This document shows positions 7,565 through 15,361 of a stretch of 36,929 bases of DNA, one piece after another (position 1 is the stretch's first letter; every line of letters starts with the position of its first letter). A program made the position numbers and the translations under genes. Source of the stretch: Hyphomonadaceae bacterium (GTDB lineage Bacteria > Pseudomonadota > Alphaproteobacteria > Caulobacterales > Hyphomonadaceae); assembly GCA_947478925.1 (NCBI GenBank), contig CANJXY010000015.1, positions 1 to 36,929 of the forward strand, written 5' to 3'. Below the pieces are notes generated by a model. It did no database searches. It saw only the letters and a program-made list of their open reading frames with translations, and had not been told where the DNA came from.

Positions 7565-8257
7565 TCAGTTGCGGTTGAGTGCATCGACTTTAGGCCTTTC
7601 GACGGGCAGCTGTTCGCCGGTGACGAGGAAGTGGATTTCTTCCGCGATGTTGGTGCAGTGATCGCCGATCCGCTCGAGGTTCTTCGCCACGAACAAGAGA
7701 TGCGCGCAGGCGGAAATCGTGCGCGGGTCCTCGATCATGTAAGTCACCACTTCACGGAACAGCGACTGGTAGTGCTCGTCAACTTCTTCATCGCGCGCCC
7801 AAACCTTGCTCGCCGCATCCGTCTCCAGCGCGGTATAGGCGTCCAACACGCGCTTCAGCTGCGCCGTCACCAGACGACCCATGCGCGCCACGCCCTTCAG
7901 CGCCGTCGACGGTTCGATCGTGTCGATCAGCTTGACGCGCTTGGCGATGCTCTTGGCGAGGTCGCCGATCCGCTCCAGCTCGGAGGCGATCTTCAGCGCC
8001 GAAATCGTCTGGCGCAAGTCACGCGCGAGGGGTTGCCGCAGAGCCAGGAGGCGAAGGATCTTCTTCTCGACTTCCACTTCGAGATTGTCGATCTGCGGGT
8101 CGCGCGCGACCACCGTTTCCGCCAGCGCCAGATCGCGCGAGGCGATGGCCTGGATGGCGTCCGACAGCATGTCCTCGGCCAGCCCGCCCATGCGGGCCAG
8201 GTCGCCTGACAGCTCTTCGAGGTCCTGCGAGAAAGACCTGACTGTATGCTCGGTCAT
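7565..8257 (-). CDS. phoU: Phosphate signalling protein PhoU
   Basis: 230 residues, two tandem PhoU three-helix bundles. The first carries EELSGDLARMGGLAEDML and the second DEEVDEHYQSLFREVVTYM; the acidic ExxxD-type positions bind metal in known structures. PhoU links the Pst transporter to PhoR and damps PhoB activation when phosphate is plentiful. GAGGAGG precedes the ATG at 8257. It starts 37 bp after the pstB stop and ends 16 bp before the phoB start, so the three genes form one operon. Confidence 0.95.
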   Translation of the reverse strand: MTEHTVRSFSQDLEELSGDLARMGGLAEDMLSDAIQAIASRDLALAETVVARDPQIDNLEVEVEKKILRLLALRQPLARDLRQTISALKIASELERIGDLAKSIAKRVKLIDTIEPSTALKGVARMGRLVTAQLKRVLDAYTALETDAASKVWARDEEVDEHYQSLFREVVTYMIEDPRTISACAHLLFVAKNLERIGDHCTNIAEEIHFLVTGEQLPVERPKVDALNRN

Positions 8258-8294
8258 GTCCGTGCCTCCTCACCGCCAATACGGGTGTGCCAAC

Positions 8295-9125
8295 TTACCC
8301 GAATCTGCCGGTGATGTAGTCCTGCGTGCGGGAATTCTTGGGGTTCGTGAAAATCGTTTCGGTCGGGCCAGTTTCAATCAGCTTGCCGAGGTGGAAAAAC
8401 GCCGTCTGCTGCGAGACCCGGGCGGCCTGCGCCATCGAGTGAGTGACAATGATGATGCAGTAATTGTTCTTCAGCTCGTCGATCAGTTCTTCCACCTTGG
8501 CGGTGGCGATCGGGTCGAGCGCTGAACACGGCTCATCCATCAGGATGATTTCAGGGTTCACCGCGATCGCCCGCGCGATCACGAGGCGCTGCTGCTGGCC
8601 GCCGGACAGGCTCATGCCTGGCGCACTCAGCCGGTCCTTCACCTCGTCCCACAGTCCCGCCTTGCGTAGCGAGGTCTCGACGATTGCCTGCATCTCAGTC
8701 TTGGACGCCGCGAGGCCATGCAAGCGCACGCCATAGGCGACGTTGTCGAAGATCGATTTCGGGAACGGGTTCGGCTTCTGGAACACCATGCCGACCTGCG
8801 CGCGCAGCAACACCGGATCAACCGTGCTGGCGTTGATATCCTGGCCGTCGATCACGATCTCGCCCGTCACACGGCATTTCGGGATCGTGTCGTTCATCCG
8901 GTTGATCGAACGCAGGAAAGTCGACTTTCCGCAACCCGAAGGACCGATCAGCGCCGTCACCGAACGCTCCGGCATCTCCAGCGAGACGTCGAACAACGCC
9001 TGCTTGTCTCCGTAGAAAACCGACACGGCGCGCGCACTCACCTTGGAGGTCGCCGTCGGCGCTTTGCCGGCCATCTGTGCAGGGGATTTCACGTGAAGCG
9101 CGGGCATGGGGTCCATCCGGCTCAT
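8295..9125 (-). CDS. pstB: Phosphate ABC transporter ATPase PstB
   Basis: 276 residues. It is the ATPase of the high-affinity phosphate importer. Visible: Walker [10 protein letters not shown] (61-69), Q-loop [10 protein letters not shown] (115-124), ABC signature LSGGQQQR (173-180), Walker B ILMDEP (194-199) followed by the D-loop SALD, and the switch His in VTHS (H229). The ATG at 9125 has GAGAGGG just upstream; earlier starts run through a non-coding-like region. The first ~30 residues are a non-conserved extension. pstC and pstA, which normally precede pstB, are missing: upstream is a divergent IDO gene. Confidence 0.95.
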   Translation of the reverse strand: MSRMDPMPALHVKSPAQMAGKAPTATSKVSARAVSVFYGDKQALFDVSLEMPERSVTALIGPSGCGKSTFLRSINRMNDTIPKCRVTGEIVIDGQDINASTVDPVLLRAQVGMVFQKPNPFPKSIFDNVAYGVRLHGLAASKTEMQAIVETSLRKAGLWDEVKDRLSAPGMSLSGGQQQRLVIARAIAVNPEIILMDEPCSALDPIATAKVEELIDELKNNYCIIIVTHSMAQAARVSQQTAFFHLGKLIETGPTETIFTNPKNSRTQDYITGRFG

Positions 9126-9404
9126 CGCCCTCTCCACATCAGCGACCGTCCGGTTGGCCGGAAAGTACTGACGAACGCGGTTACCCCGGCGCTCATCGAG
9201 TCGGTCTGGAAGGCCATGAAACGCCCAGCTGCCACTTCTTGCGAGTCCTGTACGGATGGATTGTGACAGTCCTGCGAAGCCGGGTTCCCTTCTCCCTGCG
9301 GCAGTCTGCCCAGCTGTGGATAAACAGGCGACTTCGCCCTTTATCCACTCCCGTACCGGGTGTTTTATGCCAGAAAGCGCCGATTGCAGGAAGGGCGTCC
9401 CAAA
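9126..9404. promoter_or_regulatory. Divergent pstB / IDO intergenic region
   Basis: This 279-bp gap must hold promoters for both pstB (minus) and the dioxygenase gene (plus). The clearest element is the dyad at 9315-9349. A single Pho-box-like half site, CTGTCAC on the minus strand (9263-9269), is present without a good second half. No clear -35/-10 pair stands out by eye. Confidence 0.5.
9315..9349. promoter_or_regulatory. Dyad with DnaA-box arms
   Basis: TGTGGATAA (9315-9323) is a perfect DnaA box on the minus strand, and TTATCCACT (9341-9349) is an 8/9 match on the plus strand. They form inverted arms GTGGATAA/TTATCCAC. Between them GGCG-ACTT-CGCC is a second nested inverted repeat, so the whole 35 bp can fold as one stem-loop. 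It ends 55 bases before the IDO start codon. Confidence 0.6.
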
Positions 9405-10577
9405 ATGCAACCGACCCTCAAACTATCCGACCACGACATGAGCTCTGACCGGGGCTTTCTTTGCGCCTACGATGCGGCCGACGTCACCCTGCCCTCGGAC
9501 CTGGCCGCGCCCGAACAGGCCGCGAAGGATCTGCCGCGCACCCTGCTGACCGGCCGCGTCCGCAAGCATCTCGAAGCCTTGCCCGTCCTCGACCTCAAGG
9601 CCTTCTGCGCGGACGCGAGTGACGCCCAGCTCCGCACCGCCATGGTCCGTTACGCCTTCATGGTGCAGGCCTATGTCTGGGGCGAACCCGCCGCTCCGAC
9701 GACGCTTCCCGCTTCGCTCGCAGTCCCGATGTGGGCGCTTGCAAAACGCCTCGGCCAGCAACCGCTGTTGCCCTACTCCGCTTACGTGCTCGACAACTGG
9801 GACCGCCTCGATCGCACAAAGCCGATCGCGCTGGATAATGTCTGGATGATCCAGAACTTCCTTTCGGGACAGGACGAAGCCTGGTTCGTCCTCGTCCACG
9901 TCGCCATCGAAGCGCGCGCCGGCGCAATGCTCGCCGAAATCCCAAAGCTGATCGAGGCGGCCAACACCGGTGACGCCGCCGCTGTCGAAGCCTCGCTCGC
10001 CCGCGTCAACAAGGTGTGGGACGACGTCAACGCCATCTTTGATCGCATGCCAGAGCGCTGCGACCCGTACGTCTACTTCCATCGTGTGCGTCCCTACATT
10101 CACGGATGGAAGGACAATCCCGCTCTCGGACCGGGCCTCATCTACGAAGGTGTCGCCGAGACGAACGGGCGTCCCCAGACCTTCCGCGGCCAGACCGGAT
10201 CGCAATCCACCATCGTCCCCTCGATGGACGCGCTGCTTGGCGTTGGCCACGCCGCAGATCCGCTGCGCACCTTCCTCGACGAACTGCACGTCTATCGCCC
10301 GCCCGCACACAGAACATTTGTCGACGAAGTCCGCGCCAGCTCGAAACTGCGCGCCTTCATCCAGGCCGCCGGCAATCCCAACTTGCGCGAGGTCTACAAC
10401 ATCAGCATCCAGAGCCTCGCCCGGTTCCGGACGCGGCACCTCGAATACGCCGCGAGCTACATCAACAAGCAGGGCAAGGACACAGCTGGCAACGACAACG
10501 ACGTCGGCACCGGCGGCACGCCCTTCATGAAATACCTGAAGAAGCACCGCGACGAGGCTGAACAGCATCTACTGTAG
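9405..10577 (+). CDS. Indoleamine 2,3-dioxygenase family heme enzyme
   Basis: 390 residues, within the usual IDO length. IDO uses a heme to insert O2 into the tryptophan indole ring, giving N-formylkynurenine. Support in order: [12 protein letters not shown] (about 121-132); [23 protein letters not shown] (about 227-249), equivalent to the arginine and GWKGNP segment of human IDO1; [19 protein letters not shown] (261-279), the conserved active-site loop; [12 protein letters not shown] with the probable proximal heme ligand H345; and the C-terminal [15 protein letters not shown], strikingly like the vertebrate GTGGTDLMNFLK tail. AGGAAGGG precedes the ATG at 9405. No other kynurenine-pathway gene is nearby, so the substrate could be another indole. 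Confidence 0.92.
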   Translation: MQPTLKLSDHDMSSDRGFLCAYDAADVTLPSDLAAPEQAAKDLPRTLLTGRVRKHLEALPVLDLKAFCADASDAQLRTAMVRYAFMVQAYVWGEPAAPTTLPASLAVPMWALAKRLGQQPLLPYSAYVLDNWDRLDRTKPIALDNVWMIQNFLSGQDEAWFVLVHVAIEARAGAMLAEIPKLIEAANTGDAAAVEASLARVNKVWDDVNAIFDRMPERCDPYVYFHRVRPYIHGWKDNPALGPGLIYEGVAETNGRPQTFRGQTGSQSTIVPSMDALLGVGHAADPLRTFLDELHVYRPPAHRTFVDEVRASSKLRAFIQAAGNPNLREVYNISIQSLARFRTRHLEYAASYINKQGKDTAGNDNDVGTGGTPFMKYLKKHRDEAEQHLL

Positions 10578-10594
10578 CCGCGCGAGCGCGCCCG

Positions 10595-11674
10595 CTACTT
10601 CGCGGCTGTCTGCGACCCGGCATCCGCCTGCTGCCTCGCCTTGGCGATCCGTGATTCGAGCGTGCCGACATTCGTCGTCGTGAACCGCGCGATCATATTC
10701 TCCGCTTCCACGACCGCCGCATCTGTCGCGATTTTCCCCGCCTGGACATCGTCCGCCAGCGTCAGGATCGGAATGTAGAGCGGCTCAGGCTCGCCCTGGA
10801 TCGTCAGGCCAAATGTCGGCGCAGACGTCTCCAGCCGAGACCAGTCATCGCGCACCTGCGCCCAGAACGCCTTCGTCGCATTCCAGTAGTCGTCGCCGTC
10901 CCGCGGCAGCGGGCTCGTGCGCTTGTACGTATTCACGCCGATCTCGCGCGCCAGCACATGATGATCGCCGCGCAGCACCAGCTTGGAATTCTCTTCTTCC
11001 TGCACCCAGCCGAACGGGGTGATGGTGTGACGGTTCACGGCCAGCACGGCGTCGTAGTCCTTGCGCGTCGTCATATCCCGGCGCGGCAACGGCCGCATCT
11101 CGGCCGGAGGCGTCCATTGCGACACGCCATTGCTGTGCGTCCACGCACCGACAGCGCCATAGCGCGGCGAGTCCTCGACCTGATAGACAGTCTGCGACCA
11201 CTTCCCCGCGCGCTGTGACGCTGGCACCTTGCGTGTTTCCCACGCATTACCCCCGATGAAGACCAGCACGCTCGCCGGCTCGTATTGCCAGTCCTGACGC
11301 CAGTGCTTGGTGACGATCGTGTCGTCGCCCATCTTCATCACCAGAATCTGTTGCAGCCTTATGAAATCGCCGCGGTCTTCCAACACACGCACGATCTCGT
11401 TGGCGCCGGAGACCTTGGGCTTCTTGAGTTCATAGCCAGGCGTCAGCGACACGGTCTCGCGGAAGTCGAACGTCACATCAAAGTCGCCCGCCATGGCGAG
11501 GATCGCCTTGCGGTCCTGTTCGAATTTCGCCTGCTCGGCTTGCGCGGTCATCGTCGGTCTATGCGCCAGGGCGCCCGCACACCCTTGCGCCGCCAGGACG
11601 CCCGCCAGCGCCAGACCCAACAACGCCGCTCTCAAAACACCTGGTCGCATCATCGACTTCCAGTTTTTTTCCAT
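10595..11674 (-). CDS. DUF6607 family lipoprotein
   Basis: 359 residues with a lipoprotein signal (GLALAGVLAAQGC, Cys at about 32). I recognise the DUF6607 pattern: KFEQDRKAILAMAGDFDVTF, FIRLQQILVM, TKHWRQDWQYEP, GKWSQTVYQVEDSPRYG and PLPRRDMTTRKDYD. It would be an envelope protein, probably a beta-rich fold; no biochemical role is established that I know of. The start may instead be the MM at 11653/11650, which gives a shorter n-region. It lies between phoR (34 bp upstream, same strand) and the convergent IDO gene, so it is probably co-transcribed with phoR. Confidence 0.85.
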   Translation of the reverse strand: MEKNWKSMMRPGVLRAALLGLALAGVLAAQGCAGALAHRPTMTAQAEQAKFEQDRKAILAMAGDFDVTFDFRETVSLTPGYELKKPKVSGANEIVRVLEDRGDFIRLQQILVMKMGDDTIVTKHWRQDWQYEPASVLVFIGGNAWETRKVPASQRAGKWSQTVYQVEDSPRYGAVGAWTHSNGVSQWTPPAEMRPLPRRDMTTRKDYDAVLAVNRHTITPFGWVQEEENSKLVLRGDHHVLAREIGVNTYKRTSPLPRDGDDYWNATKAFWAQVRDDWSRLETSAPTFGLTIQGEPEPLYIPILTLADDVQAGKIATDAAVVEAENMIARFTTTNVGTLESRIAKARQQADAGSQTAAK

Positions 11675-11707
11675 AAGCAGTCTTGCGCCTGCTCCGCCTT
11701 CTGACCG

Positions 11708-13075
11708 TTATCGCAGCGGGATCATCGGCAGCACAACACCGAATGCGGATCCGCGCCCCGGCTCGCTTTCGACAAGGAAGCTGCCGCGATGGCGTTGCAC
11801 CACATGCTTCACGATGGCGAGGCCGAGGCCAGTGCCGGGACGCAAGCCGCGGCCAGGGTCGACCCGATAAAAACGTTCCGACAGTCTTGGCAGGTATTGC
11901 CGCTCGATACCCGGCCCCGCGTCCGTGACCCGCAGCGACACGCACTTTCCCTGGCCCGGCTGCACTGCAGCCGACACGATCGACATGTGACCTGCGTCTT
12001 CCCAAAGCCGCCCGGCTCTCGCCGCAGCTGCATCACCCGACAGGCCGGCCGCCAGATCGACTTCGACCACGCCACCCTTCTCGGAATACTTTACCGCGTT
12101 GTCGATCAGGTTCTGCGCGACCTGCGCCAGCTCATCCCGCACGCCCGTTACCAGTATCGGCTGCTCGGCGCCCGTGACACGCACCGTAACGCCCTTTTCA
12201 CCCGCGACCGGCCCCAACGCCGCGACGGTTTCCCTGATCACCGCGGCAAGATCGGCCTCGCCATCCGGCGTCCGGTGCTCCACCAGCTCGATGCGCGACA
12301 GCGACAGCAGGTCGCTGATCAACCGCCGCATCCGCTCGGCCTGGCCCTGCATGATCTCAAGGAAGCGGTCGCGCGCCTCGGCATCGTCTCGCGCTGGCCC
12401 GCGCAGCGTCTCGATGAACCCCGACAGCGATGTGAGAGGCGTGCGCAGTTCATGGCTGGCGTTGGCGAGGAAATCCACCCGGGCGAACTCCGCCCGCTTG
12501 ATGTCGGTAAGATCGTGCATGCTGATCAGGATGCCGGCCCCGAGGGGCGCCGCCACCGCCGCGAAATACCTGTCCGTCTCGTCGCGCTCGACGAACTCGA
12601 ACCATTGCGGCTCTCCTCGCTGGCGCGCATCCGCCACCGCGTCCAGCAGTTCCGGCCGGCGCACCACGGCCGTCAGCTGCGGCTCGGCGCCGACAAATCG
12701 GAACGCCTTGCGCGCCGCCGGATTGGCCGCCTCTACCCGCCCCTGCGCATCGATGTAAACTGCTGGTTCCGGCAGCGCCTCCACCAGCGCCACGCGGAAC
12801 GCCTTCTCCTGCTCTGCCAGTCTGCGCGCGGCCAGAATCGCGATGTCGGGGTCGTCGGTCGTCTCGGCCGCGCCTCCGACCGTGCCGTAGAACCATAGCG
12901 CCGCCGCCCCTCCGACCACGCCTGCGCCGACAATCGCTGCGATCCAGCCGAGTTGTCCCACCAGCGCCAGCGCTAACAAGACGAGCCCTGCCGCGGTCGC
13001 GACAGCTCTCAAATCGCGCGCACGCGCCGCACGTTGCGTCGGGGGAAGTGGCTGGATGGCTGAACTGTCTGTCAT
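11708..13075 (-). CDS. phoR: Phosphate regulon sensor histidine kinase PhoR
   Basis: 455 residues. Two N-terminal membrane segments (about 22-40 and 43-63) with almost no periplasmic loop, a PAS domain (about 90-190), HisKA with phospho-acceptor H208 in ASHELRTPLTS, and HATPase_c with N-box NLIDN (322-326), G1 DAGPGI (385-390) and G2 GTGLGLA (414-420). The layout (short membrane anchor, PAS, kinase) is that of PhoR, which takes its signal from Pst/PhoU and not from an outside ligand. It is separated from pstB-phoU-phoB by the DUF6607 and IDO genes. Confidence 0.9.
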   Translation of the reverse strand: MTDSSAIQPLPPTQRAARARDLRAVATAAGLVLLALALVGQLGWIAAIVGAGVVGGAAALWFYGTVGGAAETTDDPDIAILAARRLAEQEKAFRVALVEALPEPAVYIDAQGRVEAANPAARKAFRFVGAEPQLTAVVRRPELLDAVADARQRGEPQWFEFVERDETDRYFAAVAAPLGAGILISMHDLTDIKRAEFARVDFLANASHELRTPLTSLSGFIETLRGPARDDAEARDRFLEIMQGQAERMRRLISDLLSLSRIELVEHRTPDGEADLAAVIRETVAALGPVAGEKGVTVRVTGAEQPILVTGVRDELAQVAQNLIDNAVKYSEKGGVVEVDLAAGLSGDAAAARAGRLWEDAGHMSIVSAAVQPGQGKCVSLRVTDAGPGIERQYLPRLSERFYRVDPGRGLRPGTGLGLAIVKHVVQRHRGSFLVESEPGRGSAFGVVLPMIPLR

Positions 13076-13159
13076 TCCGCCAGCCTAGGGCGATACGCCG
13101 GACCTGTCGTGAGGACGTTCGAGCGCGCCCAGATGTATATTGTTTTACGATAAATCTCG

Positions 13160-13188
13160 TTGACACTCCGATTTTGCTGGGACAAATC
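13160..13188 (+). promoter_or_regulatory. Candidate promoter of the M13 peptidase array
   Basis: TTGACA (13160-13165) is a perfect -35, then a 17-base spacer and CAAATC (13183-13188) as a weak -10. It lies 50 bases before the first peptidase start codon, in the gap divergent from phoR. Confidence 0.45.
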
Positions 13189-13238
13189 GAGCGCACCGCC
13201 GCCTTCGACGGCAAAGATCATTTCCAGAGGCGCCTTTC

Positions 13239-15287
13239 ATGAGAATGTCCCTGCTTCTTGCCGCTTCGGCGGTCGCACTCCTTGCCGGCTGCTCGCCGGA
13301 CAAGCCTGCACCCGCTGCTGTCGTGGAGGCCCCGAAAGCCGCCCTCGGCACGTTCGGCATCGACACCACCGCGATGGACAAGGCTGTGAAGCCGGGAGAC
13401 GACTTCTACAAATACGTCAACGGGACGTGGCTCGCGACCTTCAAGATGCCAGCTGACAAGACGCGCTACGGCGCCTTCGACGGCCTGCGCGACAAGTCCG
13501 AGGCCGACGTGCGCGGCATCCTGGACGAGCTGACCAAGACGCCGCCGGCCGCCGGCTCGGTGCAGGAGAAAGTCGTCAACCTCTACAACTCGTGGATGGA
13601 CGAAGCCGCCATCGAAGCCGCCGGCATCACCCCGATCCAGGCTGACCTCGATGCGATCAACGCCGCCAAGACCAAGGCCGACGTCGTCAAGCTGATGGGC
13701 AACATCGACTATTCGGGGCCGGTCGGCATGTACATTCAGCCGGACCCGGTTGATCCGAACAAATACACGGTCTTCATCTCGCAGACCGGCCTCGGCATGC
13801 CGAACCGCGACTTCTACCTCGACAAGAACGAGCGCTTCGTTGGCTATCGCGCCGCCTACAAGGCCTACGTCACGAAGGTCTTCGAGCTGCTCGGCGACAA
13901 GGACGCGGCGAAATCTGCCGACACCGTCATCGCCCTTGAGACGAAACTCGCCACGGTTCACTGGGCGAACGAGCGCCAGCGCGACGTTCAGGCGACCAAC
14001 AACCCGGTCGACCGCGCCGGTCTCAAGAAGATGATCCCTGCCATGGATTGGGATGTCTTCCTCGCGGGCATCAACCTCGGCGACCAGCAGAACTTCGTCG
14101 TCGCCGAAACGACTGCCCTGCGCGACGGCGCCAAGCTTCTCGACACCCAGCCGGTCGACGCCTGGAAGAAGTATCTCGCCTTCCACCTCGCCAACGACTA
14201 CGCGAACGCGCTGCCGAAGGCTTTCGACGAAGCTAACTTCGCCTTCTACCGCAAGGCGCTCAACGGTCAGGAAGCTCAGCGTGACCGCTGGAAGCGCGGT
14301 ATCGGCCTGCTTGATGGCCTGATTGGGGAAGGCGTCGGCGAGATCTACGTCTCGAAATTCTTCCCGCCCGCATCCAAGACCAAGATGGACGAGCTGATTG
14401 CCAACCTCCGCGCTGGCATGGGGGAACGTCTCAAAACGCTGGCCTGGATGGACGAGCCGACGCGCGCGGAAGCGCAGAAGAAGCTCAGCACCTTCGATCC
14501 GCGCGTCGGATATCCTGTGAAATGGCGCGACTACACCGCCTTCACCGTCACCCCGGGCAAGCTGTTCGATAACATCCGCAACGGTCGCCGGTTCGAGTGG
14601 AACCGCCAGCTCGCGCAGATGAAAGGTCCTGTCGATCGCACCGAGTGGGGCATGAACCCGCAGACGGTGAACGCCTACTACGATCCGACGAAGAACCAGA
14701 TCACCTTCCCGGCCGCCATCCTGCAGCCCCCCTTCTTCGATCCGAACGCTGACCCGGCCGTGAACTACGGTGCGATCGGCGCTGTGATCGGCCACGAGAT
14801 GGGCCACGGCTTCGACGACCAGGGCGCGGAATACGACGAAGTTGGCAAGATCCGTAACTGGTGGACGCCGGCCACCAAGGCCAAGTTCAAGGAAGCCACG
14901 ACCAGGTTCGGCGCGCAGTACAACGCGTTCTGCCCGCTCGAAGGCCAGTGTGTGAAGGGCGACCTCACCATGGGCGAAAACATCGGCGACCTCGGCGGTC
15001 TCGAAATGGCCTATGCCGCCTACCACCTCTCGCTCGGCGGAAAGGAGGCCCCGGTCATCGACGGTTTCACCGGAGACCAGCGCTTCTTCATGGCGCACAC
15101 GCAGGTCTGGCGCGCGATGCAACGTGACGACGCGCTCGTCAACCAGATGCGCACCGACCCGCACTCGCCGGCCGCCGCGCGCGGTTCGATCCCCGAGCGC
15201 AACATCGACGCGTGGTACAAGGCGTTCGACGTGAAGGAAGGCGACAAGGCCTACATAGCCCCGGAAAACCGGGTCCACATCTGGTAG
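13239..15287 (+). CDS. M13 family zinc metallopeptidase lipoprotein (copy 1)
   Basis: 682 residues. M13 (neprilysin/PepO family) enzymes cleave peptides of limited size. The lipobox LLAGC (Cys18) anchors it to the envelope, facing the periplasm. It has an N-terminal M13 domain (about 45-430) and a C-terminal catalytic domain: substrate-binding NAYY, zinc site HEMGH (519-523), third ligand E580 in GENIGDLGG, and the ENRVHIW terminus. AGAGG precedes the ATG by 8 bases. It is first of three tandem paralogues and very like copy 2 (for example PGDDFYKYVNG versus PGDDFYRYVNG). Confidence 0.96.
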   Translation: MRMSLLLAASAVALLAGCSPDKPAPAAVVEAPKAALGTFGIDTTAMDKAVKPGDDFYKYVNGTWLATFKMPADKTRYGAFDGLRDKSEADVRGILDELTKTPPAAGSVQEKVVNLYNSWMDEAAIEAAGITPIQADLDAINAAKTKADVVKLMGNIDYSGPVGMYIQPDPVDPNKYTVFISQTGLGMPNRDFYLDKNERFVGYRAAYKAYVTKVFELLGDKDAAKSADTVIALETKLATVHWANERQRDVQATNNPVDRAGLKKMIPAMDWDVFLAGINLGDQQNFVVAETTALRDGAKLLDTQPVDAWKKYLAFHLANDYANALPKAFDEANFAFYRKALNGQEAQRDRWKRGIGLLDGLIGEGVGEIYVSKFFPPASKTKMDELIANLRAGMGERLKTLAWMDEPTRAEAQKKLSTFDPRVGYPVKWRDYTAFTVTPGKLFDNIRNGRRFEWNRQLAQMKGPVDRTEWGMNPQTVNAYYDPTKNQITFPAAILQPPFFDPNADPAVNYGAIGAVIGHEMGHGFDDQGAEYDEVGKIRNWWTPATKAKFKEATTRFGAQYNAFCPLEGQCVKGDLTMGENIGDLGGLEMAYAAYHLSLGGKEAPVIDGFTGDQRFFMAHTQVWRAMQRDDALVNQMRTDPHSPAAARGSIPERNIDAWYKAFDVKEGDKAYIAPENRVHIW

Positions 15288-15294
15288 TTCTTCC

Positions 15295-15326
15295 AGCGGC
15301 CGTCGCCTCACAAGGCGGCGGCCGCT
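15295..15326 (+). other. Strong intergenic hairpin between peptidase copies 1 and 2
   Basis: AGCGGCCGTCGCC and GGCGGCGGCCGCT form a 13-bp GC-rich stem with one mismatch/wobble and a short loop. It starts 8 bases after the copy 1 stop. No U-tract follows, so it may stabilise or process the mRNA, or weaken expression of copy 2, more than terminate. Confidence 0.55.
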
Positions 15327-15361
15327 CCACTTCTGACGTCTGGATCGCGTGGGGACTTTTC

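Noticed and set aside
9263-9269. Pho-box half site CTGTCAC upstream of pstB
   Set aside because: The expected second half 11 bases away (CATCCGT) matches poorly, so I did not call a Pho box.
9423-10568. 381-residue minus-strand ORF opposite the IDO gene
   Set aside because: The plus-strand frame matches IDO over its whole length; the other is a shadow.
13069-13075. CTGTCAT at the phoR start codon as a Pho box
   Set aside because: Single half site overlapping coding sequence with no partner repeat.
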